From the NCBI RefSeq assembly GCF_000482865.1, contig NZ_AXWW01000071.1, positions 1-34,655 on the forward strand: 34,655 nt of DNA, written 5' to 3'. The notes beneath the pieces are model-generated. The model saw only the letters and a program-made list of their open reading frames with translations, did no database searches and was not told the DNA's origin. This document shows, one piece after another, positions 1 to 11,117 of the stretch (position 1 is its first letter; the number at the start of each line of letters is the position of its first letter). The position numbers were made by a program, and so were the translations under genes. This stretch comes from Actinokineospora inagensis DSM 44258 (lineage in GTDB: Bacteria > Actinomycetota > Actinomycetes > Mycobacteriales > Pseudonocardiaceae).

Positions 1-104
1 GCCTGGGTAAGGCTAAAAGGCGGGGCCACTGGAAAGCGTGGCCTTACCCGCCTGCCGGCTTAGGCCACCGCTCCCCCCAAACAAAACAACTTCACCACAA
101 CGGG
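1..104 (-). repeat. Nested palindromic repeat, copy A (truncated by window edge)
   Basis: This is 104 bases of a 146-bp element that is complete at 12298-12443 and 25685-25830, here in inverted orientation. The outer arm (75-104, reading CCCGTTGTGGTGAAGTTGTT on the minus strand) and the inner GGGTAAGGC / GCCTTACCC and GGCCAC / GTGGCC stems are present. The other outer arm lies before base 1. About 30 bases beyond the arm (105-135) also match the left flanks of the other two copies. It lies downstream of the ABC exporter operon that ends at 446. No transposase is seen. Confidence 0.9.
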
Positions 105-445
105 CGGTTGGGATCGGCGGCTTTCGAGGCGCGCGGGGCAGGTTCTGAGTGGTGCTTCACCACACGGAGTTTCTGGGCTGGCGGGGCCAGTCTTGTGTGG
201 TGGGTTGTCGCGTGGGTTTTTGGGGCTGGTGGGGCCGGTTCTGTGGTGGGTTGTTGGGCGGGGTTGTCTTGGCTGGCGGTGCAGTTGGCGGCGGTGCCTC
301 ATCACGTGGCGGTTGTCTTGGTTGGTGGTGGCAGGTGGTGGTTGTCGCGTGGTGGTGTTGTCGGGGTGCGGGGTGCGGGGTGCGGGGTGCGGGGTGCGGG
401 GGTGTTGCGGTGCCTCACCGCGCGAGGGGGTGTTGTGGTGTTGTG
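105..445. repeat. G/T-rich intergenic region with degenerate and heptad tandem repeats
   Basis: This noncoding stretch lies between repeat copy A and the exporter stop codon. It holds a small hairpin (GTGGTG ctt CACCAC, 149-163), two degenerate units of about 47 bp (about 169-215 and 216-262), and five exact tandem copies of GGGGTGC at 363-397. The plus strand is strongly G/T-rich. Open frames here translate to low-complexity sequence and are not credible genes. The G-runs could form quadruplexes on the plus strand; that is inference. Confidence 0.75.
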
Positions 446-2275
446 TTAGGCCAGGGAGTCTTGCCAGGCGGAGTGGAGGGTGGCGAAGTGGCCGGGGGGG
501 GCGATCAGGGATTGGGGGGGGCCGTCTTCGGTGATGTGGCCGTCGGTGATGACTAGGACTCGGTCGGCGATGAGGACGGTGGAGAGGCGGTGGGCGATGA
601 TCAGGGCGGTGCGGTCGGCGAGGACGGATTCGAGGGCTTGTTGGACGATTCGCTCGGTGGGGAGGTCGAGGCTGGAGGTGGCCTCGTCCAGGACGAGGAC
701 GGCGGGGTTGGCGAGGAAGGCGCGGGCGAAGGCGACGACCTGGCGTTGGCCTGCGGAGAGGCGGCCGCCGCGTTTGCGGACGTCGGTGTCGTAGCCGTTG
801 GGGAGGGCGGTGATGAAGTCGTGTGCGCCGACCGCTCGGGCGGCGGCTTCGACCTCGGCGCGGGTGGCGTCGGGTTTGCCGAGCAGGATGTTGTCGGCGA
901 CGGAGCCGGAGAAGAGGAAGTTCTCCTGGGTGACCATCACCACCGAACCTCGTAGGTCTACATCGGACACTTTGCGCAGGTCGATGTCGGACAGGGTGAC
1001 CGAGCCCGCGGTGGGGTCGTAGAAGCGGGCGACGAGTTTGGCCAGGGTCGACTTCCCGGCGCCGGTGGGGCCGACCAGCGCCACGGTTTGGCCTGCGGGG
1101 ATGGTCAGGTTCACCGACGGCAGGACGACGGGGGTGTCGGGGCGGTAGCGGAACTCGACGTCGGTGAAGTGGATGGGGAGGCCGCCGGGGCGGGTCGGGA
1201 GCGGGCGGGGGTGGGTCGGCTCGGGGACGTCCGGGTGTTCCTCGAGCAGGCCGGAGATCTTCTCCAGGGCGGCGATCGCGGCCGAATACGAGTTCATGAA
1301 CATGGCGATCTCGTCGAACGGGTCGTAGAAGCGGCGCAGGTACAGGGTGAACGCGGCGAGCACGCCCAGTTCCAGCGTTCCGTCGGCGACCCGGTAGGCG
1401 CCGACGGCCAAGATCACGGCGAGCGACAGGTTGCCGATCAGGCGGATGGCCATGGTGAACACGGCCACCACGGACAGCGAGGTGCGGGCGGCGGTGCGCA
1501 CCCTGCCGTTCAGACCGTCCATGATGGACTTGTTGCGGTCCTCCCTGCGGAACGCCTGGACCGCGCGGATGCCGTTCATGGTCTCGACGTAGTGCACGAT
1601 CACGGTGGCGACCCGGCCGCTGACCCCCCGGTACGCGGTGTTGGAGTGGCGCAGGAACCAGCGGACAGCCAGGTACAGCAGCGGCAGGGCGACCAGGGCC
1701 AACGCGGCCAACTGCAGGTCCAGGGTCAGCAGGATGACGATGATGCCCGCGATGGAGGACACCGACGCCAGCAGATCGTCCATACCGGACTCGAGCAGGT
1801 CGCCCAGGGTGTCGATGTCGTTGGTCTGCCGGGCGATCACCTTGCCGGAGGTGTACGACTCGTGGAAGGACACCGACAGCCGCTGGGCGTGCCGGAAGAT
1901 CCGTTGCCGCAGTTCCAGCACCACGTCCTGACCGATCCGACCGGACAGCACCAGGAACAGCGCCCAGCACCCGGACGAGGCGAGCGTGCTCGCGGCGTAC
2001 CCGACGACGCACCAGGCCAGCACGGCGAGGTCGCCGTTGACCGCGTGCGGGATGCCGGTGTCGATCACCACGGCGATGATCAGCGGTCCGGACAGCCGCG
2101 CGGCGCTCTCCAGCACCATGATCACCAGGGCGGCCCAGACCCACTTGACGTGCGGGCGCAGCACCGAGCGGAGCAGGGTGCGCGATCGGTGTTTCAGCTT
2201 CAGGGTGACCTTGCGGTCGATCTCCTCGGTGTCCTCGGCGGCGACGCCCCGCCAATCCTCTTCTGCGGTGCTCAT
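446..2275 (-). CDS. ABC exporter half-transporter, catalytic subunit (heterodimer partner 2)
   Basis: This 609-residue half-transporter has an N-terminal six-helix exporter membrane domain followed by a nucleotide-binding domain. In the NBD I see Walker A GPTGAGKST, Q-loop VTQENFLFSG, Walker B VLVLDEATSSLD with the catalytic Glu, and H-loop IAHRLSTV. The signature is LSAGQ rather than LSGGQ. The ATG overlaps the stop of the upstream gene by 4 bp (ATGA), so the two are translationally coupled and almost certainly form one heterodimer. The substrate cannot be read from sequence; drugs, lipids or peptides are all possible. The family is multidrug/lipid exporters of the MsbA, BmrCD and TM287/288 type. 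Confidence 0.93.
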   Translation of the reverse strand: MSTAEEDWRGVAAEDTEEIDRKVTLKLKHRSRTLLRSVLRPHVKWVWAALVIMVLESAARLSGPLIIAVVIDTGIPHAVNGDLAVLAWCVVGYAASTLASSGCWALFLVLSGRIGQDVVLELRQRIFRHAQRLSVSFHESYTSGKVIARQTNDIDTLGDLLESGMDDLLASVSSIAGIIVILLTLDLQLAALALVALPLLYLAVRWFLRHSNTAYRGVSGRVATVIVHYVETMNGIRAVQAFRREDRNKSIMDGLNGRVRTAARTSLSVVAVFTMAIRLIGNLSLAVILAVGAYRVADGTLELGVLAAFTLYLRRFYDPFDEIAMFMNSYSAAIAALEKISGLLEEHPDVPEPTHPRPLPTRPGGLPIHFTDVEFRYRPDTPVVLPSVNLTIPAGQTVALVGPTGAGKSTLAKLVARFYDPTAGSVTLSDIDLRKVSDVDLRGSVVMVTQENFLFSGSVADNILLGKPDATRAEVEAAARAVGAHDFITALPNGYDTDVRKRGGRLSAGQRQVVAFARAFLANPAVLVLDEATSSLDLPTERIVQQALESVLADRTALIIAHRLSTVLIADRVLVITDGHITEDGPPQSLIAPPGHFATLHSAWQDSLA

Positions 2276-4035
2276 GACGCGACCTCAACCGGTTCATCGT
2301 CTACAGTGGACAAGAGATCCCGGTACGCCGGGCTGGTCGCCAGCAGGTGTTCGTGCGTGTCGACGGCCACGATCCGGCCGCCGTCGAGCATCGCGACCCG
2401 GTCGGCGAGCTTGACGGTGCTGGGGCGGTGCGCGACCACCAGGGCCGTCACGCCGGACAGCACGCTGCGCAGGGCGCGTTCCACCTCGGCCTCGGTGTGC
2501 ACGTCCAAAGCGGACAGCGGGTCGTCGAGCACGAGGACCTTCGGTTTTCCGACCACGGCGCGCGCCAACGCCAACCGTTGCCGCTGACCGCCGGACAGCG
2601 ACAGGCCCTCCTCGCCGATGCGGGTGTCGAGCCCCCACGGCAGCCGCTCGACGAACTCCTCGGCCTGCGCGATCCGCAGCGCGGCAAGCACTTCGTCGTC
2701 GCTGACGCCGGGGGAGCCGAGGGCGACGTTCTCCCGCACGCTCGCCGAGAACAGCACCGGCTCCTCGAACGCCATCGCCACCACGGACCGCAGGTCGCCC
2801 AGCCGCAGCTCGCGCACGTCGACGCCGTCCACGGTGATCCGGCCGCCGGTGACGTCCGCGAGCCGGGGGACCAGCATGGTCAGCGTCGACTTGCCGGAAC
2901 CGGTGGGGCCGACCAGCGCCACCGTCTCGCCGGGCCGCAGCGATAAGTCCACTCCGGACAGGATCTCGGAATCGGCGCCGGGGTAGGTGAAACGGACACC
3001 TTCGAAGTCGACGGTGCCCGTGGCGTCGGCCGGGATGTCCTTCGGCCGCTGCGGATCGGTGATGGTGACCTCCGCGTCGCGCACCTCCCAGTACCGGGTC
3101 GCCGAGGACGCCGCCTGGTTGGTCTCCGCCAGCAGCCAGCCGATGGAGTCGGTCGGCCAGCGCAGGTACGTCGCCACGGTGATGCCCGCGACGAGGGTGC
3201 CCACCGTCATCGACCCGTTCGCCACGCCCAGCGTGCCGAACAACAACTGCGCGGCGATGCCCAACTCGGGCAGCAGGATGATCGCGCCCCACAGCACGGC
3301 CAACATCTTGATCTTGGCGATCTCGGTGCCGCGCAGCTCGACGGCCTGCCTGGCGAACTTGCGCGCCAACTGCGGGCCCCGGCCGAACGCCTTGAGCACC
3401 CGGATGCCCAGCACCGACTCCTCGACCGTGGTCGCCAGGTCACCGGCCTGGTCCTGGGCCTTGCGGGCCAGCCGCTGGTACCGCGTCTCGTACTGCGTGG
3501 AGATCACGATCAGCGGCGCGGCACAGACGACCGTGATCAGCCCGAGCACCGGCGACAGGGTGAACAGCACCGCGAACCCGAGCACCAGGGTCAGCGAGTT
3601 GACCACCAGGAAGATCATCGCGAAGGCGATGAACCGGCGCAGCGTGGACAGGTCGCTCACCGCGCGGGAGAGCAACTGGCCGGACTGCCAGCCGTCGTGG
3701 AACCCGATCGGCAGCCGCTGCAGGTGGGCGTACAGGTCGGCCCGCATCCGCGCCTCGACCAGCGTGCTCGGCCCGGCGACCAGCTTGCGCCGCACGTAGA
3801 ACAGCATCGCCTCCGCCGCGCCGAGCACCGCGACCGCCAGCGCGAGCCACGGCAGCACGGCCGTCTCCTTGCGGGCGACCGGCCCGTCCAGGATGTGCTG
3901 CAGGATCAGCGGGATGGTCAACCCGCACACCATCGACCCGAGCACCGACGCGCCCGACGCGATCAGCTTGCCGCGCACCGGCCGCAGGTACGGTCCGAGC
4001 CTGCGCAACGCCACCAAAGTCGGTGTCTGGTCCAT
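2272..4035 (-). CDS. ABC exporter half-transporter, degenerate-site subunit (heterodimer partner 1)
   Basis: This 587-residue half-transporter is the first gene of a two-gene operon. It has a six-helix membrane domain, then an NBD with Walker A GPTGSGKST, signature LSLSGGQRQR, and H-loop VAHRPSTV. Walker B is VLVLDDPLSALD, with Asp where the catalytic Glu normally sits. Its partner has Glu but a modified signature (LSAGQ). In heterodimeric exporters each ATP site pairs Walker motifs of one subunit with the signature of the other. One site is therefore fully canonical (partner Walker B plus this LSGGQ) and the other degenerate. A purine-rich stretch (GAGGGGGCGGGG) lies just before the ATG at 4035. 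Confidence 0.93.
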   Translation of the reverse strand: MDQTPTLVALRRLGPYLRPVRGKLIASGASVLGSMVCGLTIPLILQHILDGPVARKETAVLPWLALAVAVLGAAEAMLFYVRRKLVAGPSTLVEARMRADLYAHLQRLPIGFHDGWQSGQLLSRAVSDLSTLRRFIAFAMIFLVVNSLTLVLGFAVLFTLSPVLGLITVVCAAPLIVISTQYETRYQRLARKAQDQAGDLATTVEESVLGIRVLKAFGRGPQLARKFARQAVELRGTEIAKIKMLAVLWGAIILLPELGIAAQLLFGTLGVANGSMTVGTLVAGITVATYLRWPTDSIGWLLAETNQAASSATRYWEVRDAEVTITDPQRPKDIPADATGTVDFEGVRFTYPGADSEILSGVDLSLRPGETVALVGPTGSGKSTLTMLVPRLADVTGGRITVDGVDVRELRLGDLRSVVAMAFEEPVLFSASVRENVALGSPGVSDDEVLAALRIAQAEEFVERLPWGLDTRIGEEGLSLSGGQRQRLALARAVVGKPKVLVLDDPLSALDVHTEAEVERALRSVLSGVTALVVAHRPSTVKLADRVAMLDGGRIVAVDTHEHLLATSPAYRDLLSTVDDEPVEVAS

Positions 4036-4163
4036 CCCCGCCCCCTCACGGTCCGTCGACCGACGTTAGCGAGCCGGGTGCGGCCGGGGCATCCGAGTTT
4101 TTCCGGTCACGGCCTGGTCAAGATCGACGACTGGCCGTGCCGACCGGCGGCATCATGGTCCCC

Positions 4164-4403
4164 ATGACCCGGCCCGACCCCGTCCGGTCCCTGCGCACGG
4201 CCGCGACCATGGCCTACCCGGCCGGTCGCCTGCTGGCCCTGCGCGACGGCCGCCACCACGTCCTCGCCCCGGACGGCTGGATCGCCATCGGCACCGCCAC
4301 ACCGCCCACGGCCACCCGGCTCACCCGCCCGGACGCGGTGCGGTGGTGTGCGCGGGAGGGGATCTCGGCGGCGGTGCTGGACGAGGTCCCTGCTCTGGGC
4401 TGA
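4164..4403 (+). CDS. Small hypothetical protein (79 aa)
   Basis: I do not recognise this family. It is a short soluble protein with no signal peptide or membrane segment. It begins MTRPDPVRSLRTAATMAYP and has a central segment GRHHVLAPDGWIAIG. Nearly every third codon position is G or C, as in the neighbouring genes, which supports real coding. An in-frame ATG nine bases upstream (4155) is an alternative start; neither has a clear Shine-Dalgarno, so a leaderless message is possible. It is divergent from the ABC exporter operon and convergent with sepH. Confidence 0.55.
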   Translation: MTRPDPVRSLRTAATMAYPAGRLLALRDGRHHVLAPDGWIAIGTATPPTATRLTRPDAVRWCAREGISAAVLDEVPALG

Positions 4404-4484
4404 GCGGGTGCCCGCATCCGGCATGTGGATGGGCAACAGTGTCGACACCCGCCTGGCCGGTGGCGCGGGCGCGAAAAGACCCGG

Positions 4485-5486
4485 TCAGCCCCGGTTGGAG
4501 CGGGTGCCCAGCAGGACGTCTTCCCAGGACGGGACGATGGGGCGGGCCTTCTTGGCCTTCGCCGGGCGTCGCGCTGGCTCGGTCTTGCGGGCGGGCTCCT
4601 CCATGAGCGCGTCCTGTTCCGGGATCTCCGCCGCCGGTGTCTCGTCCTCGGCGACCGGTTCCTCGACCTCCGGCTCCGGCTCCGGCTCGACCTGGGGTTC
4701 CGGGGTCAGCTCGAAGTCGGCGACGAAGTCCGGTTCCTCGACGGCCACCGGCTGCGGCACCGGCGCGGGCACCGGGGCGACCGGCGGCGCGAACACCGCG
4801 TCGTCGAGCTCCGGGTCCGGTTCCGGCTCGACCGGCCGGGGCGGTTCCAGGTTCAGCGCGGCCTGGGCCAGCTCGGTCACCGGCCGCACCGTGCGCAGCG
4901 GCCGGTTGGGCTGGGGGTCGAGCAGGTCGTGGGCGTGTTCGTCGAGCGGGCTGACGGTGCCGCCGTGCGCGCCGGGGTGGAACGACCAGTGCGCGCGGTT
5001 GAGCGAGCGGCCCGCGGTCCAACTGAGCTGGACGACCCACTTGCCGTCCTCGCCGCGCCAAGAGTCCCAGTCGGCTACCGCGAGGTCCTGGCCGCGCAGG
5101 CCGAACGCGTGCGCGACGACCTCGCCGAGGGTCTGCAGGTCGGGGCCGTCCTCGCGGACGGGGTGGGCGCGTTGGGCCAGTTCCGCAGTGCGGGACCGCT
5201 CCAGCAGCACCGGGTAGGCGAAGCGCTCGACCTTGTGCACGGGGATGCCCGCGGCCTCGCTCACCTGCTCGACGGACTCACCCGCGCGAATGCGGGTCTG
5301 GATCTCCCGAGGACGCATCTGGCTCTCCAGCTCGATCTCGATCTGGCCGAGTCGGGTGACGTCTCCGCGCGCGGCCGCGCGCAGGCGCTCGTCGGCGGGC
5401 AGTGCGAAGCGCTCGCCACGCGCCGGGTCCTCACAGATGACGGTCTTGCCGTCATCCGAGAGCCCGACGACCCGCAGCGCGCGCAT
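4485..5486 (-). CDS. sepH: SepH, actinobacterial FtsZ regulator
   Basis: This is the 333-residue SepH (formerly DUF3071) cell-division protein. The conserved N-terminal domain starts MRALRVVGLSDDGKTVICED and includes a helix-turn-helix-like segment (RPREIQTRIRAGESVEQVSE, about residues 60-80). It is followed by a long acidic Pro/Glu-rich linker and ends with a conserved basic/aromatic tail (KKARPIVPSWEDVLLGTR). Family knowledge: SepH binds FtsZ and stimulates filament assembly at division sites. I chose the ATG at 5486 because AGGGAGG precedes it at good spacing and the family begins there; an upstream in-frame ATG would add 16 atypical residues. The Glu/Pro linker is probably disordered. Confidence 0.93.
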   Translation of the reverse strand: MRALRVVGLSDDGKTVICEDPARGERFALPADERLRAAARGDVTRLGQIEIELESQMRPREIQTRIRAGESVEQVSEAAGIPVHKVERFAYPVLLERSRTAELAQRAHPVREDGPDLQTLGEVVAHAFGLRGQDLAVADWDSWRGEDGKWVVQLSWTAGRSLNRAHWSFHPGAHGGTVSPLDEHAHDLLDPQPNRPLRTVRPVTELAQAALNLEPPRPVEPEPDPELDDAVFAPPVAPVPAPVPQPVAVEEPDFVADFELTPEPQVEPEPEPEVEEPVAEDETPAAEIPEQDALMEEPARKTEPARRPAKAKKARPIVPSWEDVLLGTRSNRG

Positions 5487-5722
5487 CGTGAACCTCCCTG
5501 CGACCTGAGCGGACTTCACTCGCCAGCGTCCCACGGTAGATCCGGGCGGCCGTTTCCCGCGCTAGGCGCGCCGCGATCCCCGTGACATCTGCTCGTGATC
5601 TTGCCGTATCCACACCCCTCTCCGCGACCGGGTTCGTTCACCGTTCACCCATTCGCGGGCGGGTCAGCGCGGGTCTGCCCGAGTGTGCGCACCGCTCGGT
5701 GACGGAACGGGCACAGAACGGC

Positions 5723-5758
5723 AAAAAGGGCGCCGCCCTCACCAGGAGAGCGGCGCCC
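5723..5758 (-). terminator. Intrinsic terminator of serC
   Basis: On the minus strand, 12 bases after the serC stop, there is a 9-bp perfect GC stem (5728-5736 with 5750-5758). It extends past one mismatch by 3 bp to a 5-base loop and is followed immediately by TTTTT (5727-5723). This is a textbook rho-independent terminator and the clearest one in the window. Confidence 0.92.
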
Positions 5759-5770
5759 GAAAGCGGTACC

Positions 5771-8478
<2,708 letters not shown>

Positions 8479-8500
8479 GAAAGGAATTGTGCGCCATAAC

Positions 8501-9121
8501 TCAACCCAATAAGCCTCTGGCCATGGCCGTCGTGACCGCGGCGGTGCGGTCGGATACGTCGAGTTTGCCGAATGCGCGCAGCAGGTGTGTTTTCACCGTC
8601 GCCTCGCTGATGTGCAGCGACGCGCCGATCTCGGCGTTCGTGCGGCCTTTCGCGACCAGCCCGAGTACCTCGATCTCCCTACCGGAAAGCGCCTGTTTGG
8701 CGGGTTGACGGACCTGTCGGACCAATCTCCCGGCTACGGAGGGTGCGAGTACCGTCTCGCCCCGACTGGCCGCCCGAACCGCCCCGGCCAATTCCGTTCT
8801 GGAGGCGTCTTTGAGCAGATATCCGGCCGCGCCTGCCTCGACCGCGCGCAGGATGTCCGAATCGGTCTCGTAGGTGGTGAGCACGACGACCCGGCTCGGT
8901 CCGCCCGCGGCCACGATCCGACCGGTGGCGCCGACCCCGTCGAGTCCGGGCATCCGCAGGTCCATCAGCACCACGTCCGGGCGCCGCGCGGCGACCACGG
9001 CCACCGCCTCCTCACCGGAGCCCGCCTCGCCGACCACGGTCAGGTCCGGTTCGGCCTCCAGCATGCCGCGCAGGCCCTCGCGGACGACCGGGTGGTCGTC
9101 GACCAGCACGATGGTGATCAT
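8501..9121 (-). CDS. NarL/LuxR-type response regulator
   Basis: This 206-residue regulator has an N-terminal receiver domain with acidic pocket VDDH, phospho-acceptor Asp54 in VLMDLRMPG, and the Lys of YLLKDAS. The C-terminal LuxR helix-turn-helix (about 140-200) contains LSGREIEVLGLVAKG and SEATVKTHL. The ATG overlaps the stop of the histidine kinase by 4 bp, so kinase and regulator are co-translated and almost certainly partners. It probably controls its own operon and the exporter upstream; that is inference from position. Confidence 0.95.
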   Translation of the reverse strand: MITIVLVDDHPVVREGLRGMLEAEPDLTVVGEAGSGEEAVAVVAARRPDVVLMDLRMPGLDGVGATGRIVAAGGPSRVVVLTTYETDSDILRAVEAGAAGYLLKDASRTELAGAVRAASRGETVLAPSVAGRLVRQVRQPAKQALSGREIEVLGLVAKGRTNAEIGASLHISEATVKTHLLRAFGKLDVSDRTAAVTTAMARGLLG

Positions 9122-10275
9122 GTCGGTACCTCCACGGTGAGCGTGGTGCCCGCCCCTGGCGCGCTGTGCACGGTGACCGAGCCCGCGACCTGCTCGACCC
9201 TGGCCCGCATCCCGCGCAAACCGTAGCCCCCGGCGGGGGTGGCGGGGTCGAAGCCGAACCCGTCGTCGCTGATCGTCAGGGTGACACCCGTTGGTGTGTG
9301 GCAGAGGTCGACGGTCACGGAGGCGGCGCCCGCGTGCTTGCGGATGTTCGCCAGCGCCTCCTGCGCCGCCCGCAGCAGCACGACCTCGACGCCGGTGGGC
9401 AGCCCGGTCGGGTCACCCTCGGTGTGGAACGCCGCCGCCACCCCGGTCTCCGCGGCCAGCCGCTCCACCAGCCGGTGCAGCGCCTCGCTCAGCGAACCGC
9501 CGTCGAGCGCGGTCGGGGTCAGCGCGGCCACCAGCGCCCGCGCCTCGGCCAGGTTCTCCCTGGCGGTCCGCGCGGCCAGGTCGAGCGCGTGCCGCACCTT
9601 GCCGCTGTCCCGGTCCACTTCGGACTCGGCGGCCTGCACCAGGGTGACGATGCTGGTGAACCCCTGGGCCAGCGTGTCGTGGATCTCGCCAGCCAGCCTG
9701 GCCCGCTCCTGCGCCACCCCCGCCTCGTGCGAGAGCGCCGCGATCCGCGCCCGACTGGCCTCCAGTTCGACGATCAACGCCGCCCGCTCCTTGCTCTGCC
9801 GCACCACCCGGTGCACGTAGGACCCGATCAGCAGCGACAGCGACAGACCGAGGACGGTGGTCGGCAACTGGTGCACCCAGCCGACCACCGAGCCGACCCT
9901 GAGCTGGATCAGCACCGGCGGGGCCACGTTCAACAGCGTCACCAGCGGCGCGGACGCGGGCAGCGGCAGCGACATGAAGATCAACGGGCACATGACGAAC
10001 AGCAGGTAGGTGCTGTTCGGCACGAACCACACCGCGCCGAGGAACAGCAGCGAGGTCACCGCCGAGAACACCACCGCGGGCACCCTGCGCTCGTCGATGA
10101 CCGCGTGCCGCCGCCCGTAGCCCAGGTACACCGCGACGACGGCGGTCAGGCAGGCCACCGCCGCCACCCGGTCGGCCACCGGCGCCTGCCCGAGGACCAC
10201 CAGCAGGCTGACGAACAGGTAGCCCACGGTGAAGTAGATGTCCCAACCCCAGTAGTTCCGGTCGGGATCACCCAC
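9118..10275 (-). CDS. Membrane sensor histidine kinase (HisKA_3 / NarL-type)
   Basis: The protein has 385 residues from a GTG start. Residues 1-155 form a membrane domain of several hydrophobic segments with no large extracellular sensor. A coiled segment (about 160-190) follows, then the HisKA_3 phosphorylation helix LAGEIHDTLAQGF with His199. The ATPase domain shows AAQEALANIRKHA (N box), DDGFGFD (G1) and GYGLRGMRARV (G2). I placed the start at the GTG at 10275, 15 bases after the permease stop. The open frame continues upstream only through the antisense-like second frame of the permease. The short-loop membrane sensor next to an exporter resembles systems that sense membrane damage or the exported compound. 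Confidence 0.88.
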   Translation of the reverse strand: MGDPDRNYWGWDIYFTVGYLFVSLLVVLGQAPVADRVAAVACLTAVVAVYLGYGRRHAVIDERRVPAVVFSAVTSLLFLGAVWFVPNSTYLLFVMCPLIFMSLPLPASAPLVTLLNVAPPVLIQLRVGSVVGWVHQLPTTVLGLSLSLLIGSYVHRVVRQSKERAALIVELEASRARIAALSHEAGVAQERARLAGEIHDTLAQGFTSIVTLVQAAESEVDRDSGKVRHALDLAARTARENLAEARALVAALTPTALDGGSLSEALHRLVERLAAETGVAAAFHTEGDPTGLPTGVEVVLLRAAQEALANIRKHAGAASVTVDLCHTPTGVTLTISDDGFGFDPATPAGGYGLRGMRARVEQVAGSVTVHSAPGAGTTLTVEVPT

Positions 10276-10289
10276 CTTCTTCGCGGTTT

Positions 10290-11117
10290 TCAGCCCGCCC
10301 GCCGCTCGGTCCAGCGGAACGTCGTCAGGCACAGCACCAGCCCGACCACGCACCAGGCGCCCAGCACCAGCGCCACCCGGCCCAGCTCCCACGATCCCGC
10401 GACCTCCTCGGCGGCCAGCCCGTCCGGCAGGAACACCGACCGGAAACCCTGCGCCATCCAGCGGACGGGGAAGAACGCCGCCACCCGCACCATCGCACTC
10501 GGCAGCGCGCTCATCGCCACGTACACCCCGGAGGTGAACTGCAGGGCGATCACCGGGAGGTTCAGCACGGCCGCCGAACTGCGCCCGGACTTGGCCAGCC
10601 CGCTCGCCGCGACGCCCAACAGTGTGCACGCCACCACCGACAACACCAGGATCCACGCCAGCGTCAGCCACTTCGCCGGGTCGCTCGGCAGCTTCAGGTC
10701 GAACGCGACGACCCCGACCGCCAGCATCAGCACGACCTCGGCCAGCGTGGCCACCGCCACCAGCACGATCTTGCCGATGAAGTACGCGCCCGCCGTGATC
10801 GGCGTCCCGCGCAACCGCTTGAGCGTCCCGTCCTCCCGGTCCGCCGCGATCCCGACCCCGACGCTGATGAACGCGGTGGACAGGATCCCGGAAGCGATCA
10901 TGCTCGCCGCGAGCACCTGGCTCATCGGGGTGTCGCCGTGGCCACCCTTGTTGAAGATGGACCCGAGCAAGACCAGGACGATGGCCGGGAAGGAGAAGGT
11001 GAACAGCACGGCCTCCCGGCTCCGGAAGAACATCCGCAGCTCGGCCGCGCCCCGGGTGAGCCCGTTGCCCAGCGTCGACGGGAGGGTGGTCGTGGTGGGC
11101 AGCGCGATCGCGGTCAT
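10290..11117 (-). CDS. ABC-2 type permease (DrrB-like)
   Basis: This 275-residue integral membrane protein of the ABC-2 family has six predicted hydrophobic segments. It contains the family motif region DREDGTLKRLRGTPITAGAYFIGK between helices 2 and 3. Its ATG overlaps the ATPase stop by 4 bp (ATGA), so it is coupled to its ATPase. Together they form a DrrAB-type exporter. The family exports daunorubicin-like antibiotics, lipids or other amphiphiles; the substrate here is not known. Confidence 0.92.
   Translation of the reverse strand: MTAIALPTTTTLPSTLGNGLTRGAAELRMFFRSREAVLFTFSFPAIVLVLLGSIFNKGGHGDTPMSQVLAASMIASGILSTAFISVGVGIAADREDGTLKRLRGTPITAGAYFIGKIVLVAVATLAEVVLMLAVGVVAFDLKLPSDPAKWLTLAWILVLSVVACTLLGVAASGLAKSGRSSAAVLNLPVIALQFTSGVYVAMSALPSAMVRVAAFFPVRWMAQGFRSVFLPDGLAAEEVAGSWELGRVALVLGAWCVVGLVLCLTTFRWTERRAG

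Noticed and set aside
1-104. Insertion sequence end at the nested palindrome
   Set aside because: No transposase frame is near any of the three copies, and the element is only 146 bp; at most a non-autonomous element.
60-2297. A 745-codon minus-strand frame parallel to the ABC exporter gene
   Set aside because: It is a shifted frame of a convincing ABC transporter, with low-complexity Arg/Pro sequence; it is long only because stop codons are rare at this GC content.
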